This document shows positions 12,301-23,851 of a stretch of DNA of 64,000 bases, piece after piece (positions within the stretch are counted from its first letter, which is position 1; every line of letters begins with the position of its first letter). The translations under genes were made by a program, and so were the position numbers. Below the pieces are notes generated by a model, which saw only the letters and a list, made by a program, of their open reading frames with translations, did not search any database and was not told the origin of the DNA. Source of the DNA: Cyrtodaria siliqua (taxonomy: Eukaryota; Mollusca; Bivalvia; Adapedonta; Hiatellidae); assembly GCA_037043455.1 (NCBI GenBank), contig JAWPHD010005113.1:1-64000 (forward strand), in the 5' to 3' direction.

Positions 12301-12650
12301 ATAGCCTACATACACATGGTAGTGGACATAGCCTACCTAAATATGATAGTGGACATATTTTATCTAAATATGGTAGTGGACAAAGCTTACCGAAACGTGG
12401 CAGTGGACATAGCCTACCTAAATATGGTAGTGAACATATTTTATCTAAATATGACAGAGGACAAAGCTTACCGAAACATGGTAGTGGTCATAGCCTACCT
12501 AAATATGGTAGTGGACATATTTCATCTAAATATGGTAAAGGACAAAGCTTACCGAAACATGGTAGTGGTCATAGCCTACATACACATGGTTGTGGACATA
12601 GCCTACCTAAATATGGTAGTGGACATATTTTATCTGAATATCTAAAAATG
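9400..12650. repeat. 27-bp minisatellite array (about 115-120 units) with higher-order structure
   Basis: The 27-base monomer (ATGGTAGTGGACATAGCC then TACCTAAAT) repeats over about 3.2 kb; the first units (9400-9720) are degenerate. Three main variants alternate: one with CATAGCCTACC, one with CATATTTTATC and one with CAAAGCTTACC. A marker, ACAGGAACGTTTTTTATC, recurs at 10111, 10811 and 11403 (spacings 700 and 592), showing that blocks of some 22-26 monomers were copied. As 27 is nine codons, plus-strand frames of up to 169 codons stay open with a nine-residue period (MVVDIAYLN type), interrupted by indels. I see no gene context and regard them as incidental. The array begins about 160 bases after the opsin stop codon. 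The first AATAAA after that stop (9534-9539) is inside it. Confidence 0.95.
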
Positions 12651-12654
12651 GGAG

Positions 12655-13145
12655 CATTCAAGGACCAGTCAACAAAAAGAACACGCACAGAAGCAAACAA
12701 TAAGATATGATATCACAAACATAAAAGGATTGGCAGTAAGGATACCTCCTAAGAACGGCAAAGAGGCCGCTGGGAGTTTAAACCAGGTTATAGGGTGCAC
12801 CAAACATCATCTTACCCTATTGTCATCCAAATAAAACAGGACGGTGTAAGTAAAGATATTCCCGTCAGATATAATCTCTAACATACAAGGCAGCATTAAT
12901 AGTATAGTAAGTATAACACATAAGTGATGACACGTACAACAAGAGAGTAAACCGTTAAAGGCACGACAAGAGAGATATCAAACGCTACCGTCCTTTGCAA
13001 ATTTAGTTAGACGACATAGGGTCCACAATCTGTCCGGTCATCGCACAATCAAAGAGGAGAGCATAGTGGTGAACTGTAAATGGATCAACCACTAAACACG
13101 CAGTGTGTTTCCAAATGGTAGGGCCATAACATATTTTGATAAAGA
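12655..13145 (+). repeat. Repeat family A, plus-orientation copy
   Basis: Family A is a dispersed repeat of up to about 700 bp found at least twelve times in this window. Its landmarks, in order, are GTAGCATTCAAGGA, AAAGGGTTGACAATAGGGCT, GTTTAAACCGGTTCTAGG, AAACCTCACACTTACCCTA, GACAGTGTAAATAAAGAAAT and CTGTCCGGTCATCG. This copy is diverged but runs through most of them, ending near 13145. No conserved reading frame was found among the copies. Confidence 0.7.
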
Positions 13146-13147
13146 TT

Positions 13148-13328
13148 TGGCCTTTTTTGCCACTGACCGTTCCAAGGCGGTAGCCTTATTGTCAACCCGT
13201 TTTGTGTTTGTGACTACATATGCCTTTATTCCTTATTAACATTGCCATTCATGTTTGTGGTTTGCGTGTTTTTGGGTTTACCGGTCCGTGTTCTGTGAAA
13301 GCTGCATTTCCTGTTCGACTTGTATACT
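13148..13328 (-). repeat. Repeat family A, truncated minus copy nested in the preceding one
   Basis: Reverse-complement family A landmarks are present: TTTGCCACTGACCGTTCC, AAGGCGGTAGCC and TGTTCGACTTG-type ends. It sits between plus-oriented family A material on both sides, so it is nested. Confidence 0.65.
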
Positions 13329-13440
13329 TATGTTTGTAACAATTTTACAAACATAAGTAACAATTTTAATAAAGATTGTATGGCAGTTCTTTTGGCCACG
13401 GAGCTTACGAAGTTTGTAAATCACATCACCATAGAAGTAG

Positions 13441-13735
13441 ATATAAAAATCGAACAGGAAAAGTAGCATTCAAGGATGACAGTCAACCACAAAACACAAA
13501 GAAACAAAGTACAACTTTAAAGATGAATAAAAAGCAAGATAAGACATCACAAACACAAAAGGGATGACAATAGGGCTACCGCCTTGGACATGTTTGTGGC
13601 AAGAAAGGCCGCTGTGGGTTTTTCTATGGTGCACCAAACCTCACTCTTACCCTACTGTAATCCCAATAAACGGGACAGTGTAAATAAAGACATCCCTACA
13701 AGGTTATTATCTCTAACAAACAAGGCAGCATTAGA
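13441..13735 (+). repeat. Repeat family A, short plus copy
   Basis: This runs from an AAAATCGAACAGGAAAAGTA start to AACAAGGCAGCATTAGAT. The flanks ATAGAAGTAGA and ATAGAAGTCAG resemble a short target duplication: the same context, uninterrupted, is present on the minus strand near 46770-46790. Confidence 0.6.
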
Positions 13736-13879
13736 TAGAAGTCAGGTTGTGGTAGTCTTTGTCACAGAAAAGTTCCTAAATTACACATTTATTTTAAAAG
13801 TAGATGAGGGTTACGGTAACACAATATTGCAAAGGTAAAGCCCTACTAAAGATGGTAGTCAATTAAACCTATTAAAGCG

Positions 13880-14210
13880 GTAAGTGCACGAAGCCTTCTT
13901 TAAAAGCGCTAAACCTGATTTGGGAGGGGTACGGAGCGAAGTTTTCTTAAGATAGGCGGTACACGTTGGAATTGTATTAAACTGGGTTTGAAGTCGAAGC
14001 AACATATGAAAGGTTATAAGGCGCCTAACAGGAATAAATGTGCCAGTCTCATCCGCCATTTAAATCATAATAATGTGGAGAATGGGCCCATAACCTTCTT
14101 ACCTGCAGTTCTGCAGAGTTGCTGCGAATTGTATAGTAGACACTCCATTTACGATGGAGCCTCGTTTCCACGTTTGCATATGCGATGTCATGATAAAGCC
14201 CTTAAATGAG
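13880..14210 (+). repeat. Repeat family C copy
   Basis: It shares CATATGAAAGGTTATAAGGC and ATGGAGCCTCGTTTCCACGT with the minus-oriented copy at 28600-28860. A subsection (the part with GTAGGCGGCATATAAC) also recurs at 46605-46725, 50055-50160 and 56750-56860. No coding content was recognised. Confidence 0.65.
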
Positions 14211-14574
14211 CATGATAAAAAAAGACAAAGTGAACATGAATGGGGGTACTACCCCTCTGCATGTGACCATGTGCTTCCGAGATTGCAGTTGTTGTATTCT
14301 ACCCCGGAAACCACACGGGGTAGTACACGATGGATGGTAGGGAGCAACGTAAGTAACCTAAAGCTTCTTATTGAGTTTTATCTCGTAAATGTATTATTTC
14401 CAATCACGAGTCAGTAGAATTTAGGACAATTTAGGATTTCGAAGTGTAACATTTGTGAAGTTATGAAAGTAATCCAATGAGCGACATGAAAAGCGGTCTA
14501 AAATAATATACGTTTAAAATGAAAGGTATGATGCAAACCAACAAAAATGGTTCAAGCACAGTTACTACTGCGTT

Positions 14575-15018
14575 TCACAATTAAATCACTACTCCGGCCG
14601 ATAAAAGGCTCTGGGTATTGTTTAACCACTTATAGGATATGTTGTTTGCTTTTTAATTTAGTCTTTTGGCTGTTACTTGTCATACGAAGGCTTCATAACC
14701 GCTGCTCCCAACTAAATTCCATTTATGTCTATTTCGCTCTTCGGGGCATTTAATTTTATTAGATACTGGGACCATACGCCGTACGATGCGGGGAAGCAAA
14801 TAGCTCCATGTCCACCGCCGTCTACATGCCATCATCGGGATGGTTAAAATTGTGTACTATTGATTTCATGAATATTGAGTTCTGCTCAACCCGGGGCTAG
14901 AGGGCGTGAGCGGTAGCTAGCATATTTCATTACCGCCTCATTGTCTCAATCAAACCGAGATTGCAATATTTCGTATGTGTCGTGCTCGGCCGTTTCCAAA
15001 GGTCCATTATCATACTCT
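14575..15018 (+). repeat. Repeat family B copy
   Basis: This is one of four long copies in the window (others at 29589-30087, 40185-40720 and 40795-41343, all minus). Landmarks are CCGGCCGATAAAAGGCTCTG, TAGGATATGTTGT, GCTCCCAACTAAATTC, CTCTTCGGGGCATTTAATTT, GGGCGTGAGCGGTAGCTAGC and CGGCCGTTTCCAAAGGTCCA. Open frames of 65-105 codons recur in it but shift between copies. Confidence 0.7.
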
Positions 15019-15398
15019 TTTTTTTAAATGTCTAACCAACAAAACTATATGGTTTTATTAGTGTGTATCCCTCTCTGTGACCACAATCACTTAATGACTA
15101 ACAATGCAATTTTAATGTTCAGTTATGTGTCATGTAAGAATATCAAGTATGAACGTGTAGTAGGCCCTACGTGTTTATTTTGCAAATGTATATGATATTG
15201 TCTGTATGCCGTAATATCTGTGTACATAAATGTAACAACGGTTTAAATACATTTAGTTCAAAATTTAAATTTATATTTAGTAGATTATATTTGCTATTTG
15301 GTCTCATAAGAATAAACAATTGTATTCAACTACATGTAACTTCCATGAATCATATATATTAAATTTTATTTACATTTACATCTTCTGTTGAAAAAAAA

Positions 15399-16652
15399 GG
15401 GTTTCATTTTGAATAAACTTTAGTTTTCAAAGAGGTGGAATTACTACGCACATAATCGATATGAAAATGGCTATTTCAATGTCTAAAATAGAAATACTAA
15501 CTAGTTGTCTTTCTTGGCACCAATTTATCATTACCATTCTCCCAAGCAGCGTTATTGTTGATTCTTTAGCGGCGACGAGAAAACATTTAAATCTATGAAT
15601 TAAGCACACGCGCTTTGTGGAATTTGTCATTTACTATGGGCGTTTAAAATCGCATACATACCGAAAATATGCGAATGTATTCTTCATTATTTTCCAGCAT
15701 AAATCGAAGGCAGAGAGCAACGGTGTTAATCTGTGACGCATGGGTTAGGTTTGTTTGCTCGTTAATGATAGTCTATATCTAAATATATACTCAATGCACA
15801 CAATCACACAGTTTTTGATGCTCAACAAATGCTGTGTACAATAGGATTGCAGACTTGGAGCGATAATTGTATAGTGTGTACAATTCCGCGACTCGGTGTA
15901 GCAGCGATTAAAAAAGTAGTTTGTTTTTTGGAAGAAGCTCGCTTAAGAGAAATTTTTGATATACACTCTGTATCAGACATGGTGCAATGAAATATTATAT
16001 ACTAGTTCCTTCATAATTTAATTAACAGTGTCTCAGATCATGTATGGTTAAAGGTTTCTTTGAAGACAAACTTTATATTTGCTCATATATTACTTCAGCT
16101 TTAATTATTAATTGAACGGATGAACATTACAGAGCTTCCAAGTTCTTTGATATGATTACAAGGTATTCATAGTTAACCTGCTTGTTGACCTTGTATTGAT
16201 TGCACAAAGCATTATCAATCATACTTTTATTTTACTCATTAATTTAAAAGCAGAGACAAGTAATATTATTAATATTACAATATGATCCATTCCCATGTGG
16301 ATAGTTGAAAGGAAACAACTGATTGGACATAACTAAAACTCGAGAACTCACGAACTTGAACTTTAATTCAGGTAATATAAGTCATACAGCGAAATTAATT
16401 CCGTGAAGCCGAACCTTTTACTTTAATTAAATCTAATGAGTACTCGTGTACCGTCTTTTTTTTTGAAATCCTGCTATATTTATCGAAGTCCAGGAATGAC
16501 TGCCATTTCCACTTCTTGACATTTCGTGTCTCTTAATTGTAAACTATTGACTGATTCATCTGTGGTCGTAAATGACGGCTCGCAAATATATTGGCATCAA
16601 TTTTATTCTGGTATTGTTTCAGTTTTTCATCTTTAAGAAAGCTACTTTAAGG
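15399..16652. repeat. Left arm of a 1.25-kb inverted repeat
   Basis: From TTTCATTTTGAATAAA to GAAAGCTACTTTAA this matches the reverse complement of 19973-21385. Landmarks include TTACTACGCACA, AACTAGTTGTCTT, CGCGCTTTGTGGAATTTGTC and TTTGTTTGCTCGTTAATGAT. The arms differ by many small indels and substitutions, so they are old. They enclose about 3.3 kb of other repeats. No transposase or terminal duplication was recognised. Confidence 0.8.
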
Positions 16653-16965
16653 TAGCTGGCGGGGTTACTCGAGAATAATCAAAATCGCGTATATTGTGAC
16701 AATGATATCCCTGTATGTAGATTATTGTTTCTGCTTTCCATCAGTACTAATTTTAAATTACTCGAAATAAACATCGGATTCCTAAATAGCGCCCTCTGGT
16801 GGTGCCTATTTTTACGACGATTTTTTACCGTTTTCGTACGGGAAATGTACTAGAATTTAGTCAAATGTTAAAGAAACACATCATTTGAAAGCACAGTGAT
16901 TTATAAATGTAATGCATTGATAATATGTTTTAAAAACAGCTATATCTCTTTATGGTGTGTGCAGT

Positions 16966-17515
16966 TCTTAAAGAGGCACTACCTATATCTACGCGATTTT
17001 TAATGTAAAATATTAAATACTCAATATTACTGCATTTATATGTATACAAAGCTATTTTATGAGTATTCTAAGAAGAAACATGGTTCGTATTCCGGTTCTG
17101 TAAATTATTAATTATGATCAAAACAATATCTTGAATAAAATGCTGCCCAGCCGTTTATTCCTGCCGGAGAACTACGAGCTTTTACGATTTTCTCGGACAT
17201 GCGCAATGCGATTACAAACTATTCGGCGCAGTTCCGATAGCAAACGAATCGATCGGAACTCTTCGCTAATCAGACGAGGTAGTTCCGATTGTAAACGAAT
17301 AAGATCGGAAAATCGCCGCAATCGGCTTGTCTAAAACAATTACGAATACAATTTCAAAAACCCGATCTTTTCAATCCTGTTTTTCCCCAGCAAAACGCAT
17401 ATTACATTGGGTGAAATTATTGCCATTTACCTTTTTTATAGTCCTCTTTATAATTAAGTAAAGTTTATATCAATTGGTGGACAAAAAGATATAGGTAGAG
17501 CCTCTTTGGCTTAAG
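16966..17515. mobile_element. MITE-like element with terminal inverted repeats
   Basis: AAAGAGGCACTACCTATATC (from about 16971) faces GATATAGGTAGAGCCTCTTT (to about 17508) as imperfect inverted ends some 540 bp apart. A CTTA-like flank is present on both sides, but the exact target duplication is unclear. Inside, AGTTCCGATAGCAAACGAAT and AGTTCCGATTGTAAACGAAT (from about 17230 and 17281) form a short internal duplication. No transposase is encoded, so it is non-autonomous. Confidence 0.6.
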
Positions 17516-18364
17516 GGGTACCACGCGGCGACTACAAAATTAGGAGGATTTTTACATGTTATCGCTTTTTTACTTAAAAGTAAGCGTGATGACATATATA
17601 TTTTTCTATGCCATCACATTCGTTGAAATTCCCTGCTTTGATAAATGTAAAAATAAAGAGGGGTCGTCCAGTCAGATTTTTATCAAACAAACTTTTAAAG
17701 ATTATAAAAAGTATTAAAATTACGGCGTCGTTTTATAGTTTTCTTTAAAATGACGTTGACGTCAGTCACTCGCAAATTGAGATACATGTACTTTCCTATT
17801 GTTTCCACGCAGAATGCGGGATACAACGTTAATTGTTATAATTGTGTAAGTCTATATCGGTAATGCCTATATATTATACATACTATGTTCGTGAATAAGT
17901 ATTTTTGTATTTATTTATTTATTACTTCATTCTGTTATTAAGACACGCTGTTATGCTGTAGTTGTTTTGAGTGGTTCATCAATCGCAATAAAAAAACAAG
18001 TGTATATTCGCAGGCGGTTACTAGTTTAAAAGTATGCTTAAAAATATGCTTAAAAGAATTAAAACACGTGTTTTTTTTACGTTAACGGAATTGATTAGTT
18101 TTAGTCAACGAATACTAGATTCATTCGATGATATATACTGAAAGGAAAAAGCAACTCGACACGGGCATTTCCGCTATATATTGTATATACAATATACTGC
18201 TGTACATGGCCACGTAAGATTTCCTTTCGGAAAAAAGACTAAAACAACACGTAACACAGCAAATAGTATTCCTGCAAAGTTTCATTATTGACAGTGTACG
18301 CGTCTGGCTCAAGCGTTAGCCTCGAGTGTGATCCTGATTATTCATTTACCTTGAAGGTGATACA
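17516..18364. other. Intergenic spacer without recognised features
   Basis: AT-rich DNA with no domain-bearing ORF and no copy elsewhere in the window. A perfect CRE-like TGACGT occurs near 17751-17764 in isolation. Confidence 0.4.
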
Positions 18365-19085
18365 TACTTCCAGAAAACGATACTCTTGTAAAGATCATTT
18401 TCCCATACATTTATTGCATATCACTAAAATAACACAACATAATAGCAAATCAATTTATAACAACATGTTTCCAAATGCACAGGATACCAAAAAGAAGAAA
18501 TTTGTTAACATTGCCAAGCGTATTAAAACATTAAATCATCAAAACACATATGTCCTTACGGTCATGTTATATGCGTCATCAGTATTAGGAATTTAAAAAC
18601 ACATGTATGGAACACCGTTGTTGTCTTATATTAGATTTAGTAATTATATTATGTGCAAACTTCCGTTTATGCTACACAAACTTCTCTATATACATTGCTT
18701 TAGATGCCTGCCGTGCACAGATCCTTATTAGCTGTACAACCGTTTTTATACGCGGTGCAAAATTCGTTATTGATGTGTACACTTCTTTATATTCGGTGTA
18801 AACTTCAGTAAAATATTGCACATTGCTTTATATTATGTACAAACTTCCTTAAGTCCTGTGAAATCAGTTTATATGATGTGTAAACTTCTCTTTATGCGGT
18901 AAAACCTTCGTTATATGCTGTACAACGATATATGCTGTGCAAACATCTTTATTTGTTGTTCGAAGTTCTTTATATGCTGTGTAAACGCCTTTTCACATGT
19001 CTTTATATCATGTTATATCATGTTCGAACCACTTTTGTATATGATACACAAACTACACTATATTCTGTACAAACTGTATGTGGTC
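18365..19085 (+). repeat. Dispersed repeat R2, copy 1, with 21-bp minisatellite
   Basis: The first 270 bases match 33715-33960 in direct orientation (shared AACACAACATAATA and CGGTCATGT..TATGCG). They are followed from about 18640 by diverged 21-bp units of the type ATGCTGTGCAAACTTCTTTAT. The same order of unique part and 21-bp array is found at 33715-34600, so the array travels with the element. Confidence 0.75.
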
Positions 19086-19139
19086 TGTATGTATCACCTA
19101 TCGCAGGTAAATGACTAATCAGGGTCACATGAGAGGCTA

Positions 19140-19700
19140 ACGTGATTGTCCTTTGTGATCCTTTGTCTGACATTCACCTACACGAGGGCCTGGAGATTGT
19201 GGACCCTATGGTGACATCTACCGAAATCCTCGTAACGGTAGCGTTAGATGTTTGTCTTAAATCCTGTCTTGTCGTAACCTTAACAGTTTGTTCTCTTGTT
19301 GCTCTGGCTTCTTACTGTTTAGGCTTTTGTTTTGTATATGCAAACATGCATGATTTTTTATGTATTATACTTATATTGCTTATTAATACTGTGTCTTGTT
19401 TGTTTGAGAATATAACCTGACGGGAATATATGTATTTACACTATCCTGTATTATTGGGATTACAATATATTACGTGCGAGGTTTGGTGCACCCCAGCACC
19501 TGGTTTAAAACCCCTGCGGCCTTTTTTGCCACTGAATATACCAAGGCGGTAGCCCTATTTTCAACCCTTTTATGTGTATTATGTCATATCACCTTTTATT
19601 CGTATATTGTTTGTTTTTGTGCGTCTTTTTAGTTGACTGTGATACTACTACTTGAATGCTACATTTTCTGTTCGACTTTTATATATACTTTTAGTTTGCC
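19140..19700 (-). repeat. Repeat family A, minus copy
   Basis: Family A landmarks are present in reverse: GATTGTGGACCCTATGGTGA, TTACACTATCCTGT, GTTTGGTGCACCCC and CAAGGCGGTAGCCCTATT. A 92-codon open frame at its start is not preserved in the other copies and is not considered a gene. Confidence 0.7.
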
Positions 19701-19972
19701 TAAATTAACTGAAAACTAAGTATTGAGCATATTGATGTTTTTCTTATCAATTTCTTCTGGGGCGTGTTTGTGCATTTAAATAAATGTCTCACACTTAAGG
19801 AATTTCATACTTGTAAGCGCTCATAAATACAGGGTAAAATCATTCCGAAGTCAGAGAAAAGGAAAATCACTGAGCAGACTGTGTATTGTATTGTAAAACT
19901 GAAGTAGACCCGCCTTCAAAACAACTGTAACTGTATAATTTGATCATGTCGATGATTTTATTTCTTCAGATT

Positions 19973-21385
19973 TAAAGTAGTTTTCTAAGATGAAACGCTG
20001 AAACAATACCAGAAGAAAACTTATGCCGATATATTTGCGAGCCGTCATACTCGACGACAGGTGAATCAATCAATAGTCCACAATTAAGAGACATGAAATG
20101 TCAAGCAGTGGAAATGGCAGTGATTCCTTAACAAAGATAAATATAGCTGGAGTTGAGAAAAGCAGGTACACGAGTACTCACTAGATTTAATTAAAGACCA
20201 GAGTAAAAGATTCGGGTCAACAGAATCAGTTTCGCTGTATTACTGTAAAACTGGATTGTTTCAACTGTAAAATCAGTTAAACAAAAGCCGTTTTAAATGT
20301 TGGCAGTTTATTTGTAACATATTTTGCATTTTGTTTTGTGGAGATGTGACTTTTAACCACTTGGTGCCCTTGGCATTTATGATGTATGTTATAGTCGTGT
20401 CACTAATTATAAGCGGCAGGCTTAGTTAAGCCCAATCTAACTATCCGCATGGGAATTGATCATATTGTAATATTAATAATAGTGCTTGTCTTTGCTTTTA
20501 AATTAATGAGTAAAATAAAATGTTGATTGACAATGATTTGTACAAACAATACAAGGTCAACAAGCAGGCTAACAATGAATGCATTGAACTAATGTCAAAG
20601 AACTTGAAAGCTCGTATAATTTTGTACCAACATCAAAGCACTTGAAAGCTCGTATCATGTTCATTCGTTCAATTAATAATGAAAACGGAAGTGTTATTTG
20701 AGCAAAATATAAAGTTTGTCTTCATAAAAACCTTAAACCATACATAATCGTAGACACTTGTAATTAAATGTTGAAGAAACTAGTCTATACTATTTCATTG
20801 CACCATGTCTGGTACAGAGTGTATATGAAACTCTTCTCTTACACGAGCTTCTACCAAAAAGCAAAATACTTTTAAATTCGCTGCTACACCTAGTCGCGAA
20901 TTTGTGCGCAATACAATTATCACTCCAAGTCTGCAGTCCTACAGTACACACTATTTTTTGAGCATCAGAAAATGCATGATTGTGTGCATTGGGTATATAT
21001 TTATATAGACCATCATTAACGAGCAAACAAACCTATCCTATGCGTCACAGATTAACACCCTTGCTCTCTGCCTTCTATTTATGCTGGAAAAGAATAAAGA
21101 ATATATTCGCATATTTTCGATGTGTATGTGATTTTTAACGCCGGTAGTAAATGACAAATTCCACAAAGCGCGTAAGCTCAACTCATAGATTTAAATGTTG
21201 TCTCGTCGCTAAAGAATCAACAATTCTTGGGAGAATAATAATGAGAAATTAGTGCCAACAAGACAACTAGTTAGTGTTTCCTTTTTATACAGTGAAACAG
21301 CCATTTTCGATTTACAAATATCGATTTTGTGCGTAGTAATGCCACCTCCTTGTAAACTGAAATTTATTCAAAATGAAACCTTTTT
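19973..21385. repeat. Right arm of the 1.25-1.4-kb inverted repeat
   Basis: This is the reverse-complement partner of 15399-16652, somewhat longer because of internal insertions (for example a duplicated TTGAAAGCTCGTAT segment near 20605-20655). Its outer end (GGTTTCATTTTGAATAAA read on the minus strand) lies only about 15 bases from the first LINE-like sequence. Confidence 0.8.
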
Positions 21386-21399
21386 TGTTCAATTAGTTT

Positions 21400-23153
21400 C
21401 TTTTGTTATTTTCTAACCATAGCTTGTTAGACTGTCTATAAAGCGGAATTGACTGGTCAAAACAAGGGAAAGAACCATTTGTGTGTGCTGTTTTCAAAAG
21501 GGGTTACCCGTCACAAGTACATAACTACAGACCTATACTTCTCATAAGTGCAATCGATAAAGTATTTGAAAAGCTACTTTTCAAATACATATTTAACTTC
21601 CTTCGTGATAATAATTTCCTATCTGCTTTCCAGTCAGGCTTTATGCCAGGTGACTCTACTATTTACCAACTTACGTTTTTGTATAATTCTTTTTGCCAAA
21701 CGTTAGATGATGGCAAAGAAATTCGTGTTATTTGTTTTGACATAAATAAAGGATTCGACCGTGTTCGGCACAAGGCGCTTCTTCTAAAACTAAAGGCGGT
21801 CGGCATATCCGATGACCTTCTTAAGGTGCTTGCTGATTACCTAAGTAACAGGCGTCAACGCGTTGTCATTCCAGGAACGAAATCCAGCTGGAACACTATA
21901 TATGCTGGTATCCCTCAAGGCTCGATTATAGGTCCCTTACTTTTTCTTGTTTTCATAAATGACATCGTTTCTGAGATAAACTCCAACATTAGGCTATTTG
22001 CAGGTAATAGAAGCTTGTATATGATCATTGGAAATAATATCGAAGTTGACGACACTGCTGCTACTTTAAATGGCGATATTGCAAAACTTACAGAATGGGC
22101 AAGCACATGGCTTGTTACGTTCAATCCCTCAAAGACGGAATCCCTGCTCATATCACGAAAACGAAACAAACCTTTTCACCCTCCTCTAATAATGTTAGAT
22201 CAACATATTACTGAAGTTCAAACCCACAAACACCTGGGCGTCTATCTTTCAAACGACTGTAGTTGGCACTCGCATATAGATTATAATAAGAAAACAGCCT
22301 GATCTAGAATAAACATAATGAGAATACTTAAACATCGTCTCAGTAGAAAATCTTTGGAAGTTGTGTACCTTTCGTTTATTAGACCACTCTTAGGGTATGC
22401 AGATGTCCTCTGGGATAACTGCACCAATTTAGATAAACTTGAACTTGACAGAATACAAAATGAAGCGGCACGTATAGTAACCGGAACTACTAAATTAATA
22501 TCTCTACAGGCTCTTTATAATGAAGCAGGGTGGGAATCACTTCAAACCCGTAGATCTAAACACAAACTCGTGCATTTTTATAAAATGGTCCTTAACTTAA
22601 CGCCAACCTATCTCTCTGCCTTAGTCCCTCCTCTAGTTAGCACGACCTCAAATTATAGCCTTAGAAACGCCAACGACTTCCAGGTACTTGCTTTTCGTAC
22701 CAATATGTACGGTAACTCATTCATTCCCTCTGTCACTCGCGAATGTCACAAATTGCCTATGAACACACGCAATGCAGTTTCAGTTGTTTCTATCAGGCAC
22801 CATTTAAACCAGGATGTTATCCAAATTCCTAAATATTACTATCTAGGAAACAGACGCGAACAAAGTATCCATGCTCGTCTACGTACTAAGTGTAGTTCTC
22901 TAAACCATCATCTGTTTCTCAAAAACATAGTTGACTCACCATTATGCACGTGTGGACGTATAGAAAACGGTCAACACTTCTTATTTTGCCCAGTTTACAA
23001 CCATATACGCGCTGATCTGTTAAACACAATTTCACCGCTATGCACAGTATCGCTAACAATATACTATTTGGATTACCAACGCTGTCTTACGAAATAAATG
23101 CATCTATCGTTGAAGCTGTCCATAAGTATATTTTAGCAAGCAAAAGATTCTAA
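21400..23153 (+). pseudogene. Non-LTR retrotransposon (LINE) reverse transcriptase, 5'-truncated and inactive
   Basis: The frame at 21481-22302 continues after one TGA (22300-22302) to 23097 and, after a one-base shift near 23055, to a stop at 23151-23153. RT motifs appear in order: NYRPILLIS, QSGFMPGDST, FDINKGFDRV (motif A), GIPQGSIIGPLLF (motif B), LFAGNRSLY where F/YADD is expected (motif C), FNPSKTE and HKHLGVYLS. The C-terminal region ends with a CxC...H...C zinc-like pattern (LCTCGRIENGQHFLFC). The catalytic FADD is changed to FAGN, so it cannot polymerise. The endonuclease domain and first ORF are missing. The lineage looks Jockey/CR1-like by the RT and lack of RNase H, but is not certain. 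It copied itself via RNA at chromosomal target sites; this copy is dead on arrival and has since decayed. It abuts the right arm of the inverted repeat. Confidence 0.92.
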
Positions 23154-23850
23154 TTTACATTTAGGGAGTATTTTAGTGAGACTGGATTCATTGTCAATCT
23201 CGATGTGTGGCCCAGTCGATCCTCGCAACATGAGGGGTAGGGTCCAGTGTGTCCAATTGTCCAAACCATCTTTTTTACTTATATACAATTAACTCACAAA
23301 TTATTCTCTCTTTCTCAAGCATGTTCTTTTAATTAGATTATTCAAAAACGTCAAGTTTTTTTCTGTCTTCTTTCTTTTGTTTTCTATAGATATAATCATC
23401 TATAAATTGTTTTGTTACATTGAAAACATATTTAAGTTATCCGCTATGTAAATTGATATGAATGTATATAATTGTCCCCATGGAGAGGATCTCTATAAGC
23501 AGTTTGCTTTCGTTCCAATCCATTTACCTATTGTATGTAACAAGTGCATAATGCGTTATCTTGGAAATAAAATATGTTTAAACCAAAACAAGTCAAATTG
23601 TCTTTTACTGTACTTTTATGTTTTAGCACAAATTACTTCATTCCGAAAAACATGAACATTGATGTTACTCTGTTGATTATATTTTCAAGCGGTAACAAAT
23701 GTTTCAGAAGAGATTTATTATTTGAATTATTTGCCAAAAATGGTAAAACATCATTACATTGAATAATCTGGATTCATATCAGATTCTGCAGGCATACAAG
23801 TTTTATGTTACATATTATTCTATACAATATTCTAGATTCTAACGTACATT
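23154..23850. other. LINE 3' flank and intergenic DNA
   Basis: The first hundred or so bases (with GGCCCAGTCGATCCTCGCAA) are probably the LINE 3' untranslated region. No poly(A) tail is clear. The rest shows no recognisable feature. Confidence 0.4.
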
Positions 23851-23851
23851 G

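Noticed and set aside
9730..12645. Series of 80-170-codon repeat-protein ORFs
   Set aside because: They follow from a 27-bp unit without stops in one frame; indels break them and there is no gene context.
14547..14753. Conserved protein of about 70-105 codons in family B
   Set aside because: Similar frames appear in copies because the DNA is similar; starts, stops and phases differ.
15399..21385. Polinton/Maverick-type giant transposon
   Set aside because: Inverted arms are present but no polymerase, integrase or other characteristic gene lies between them.
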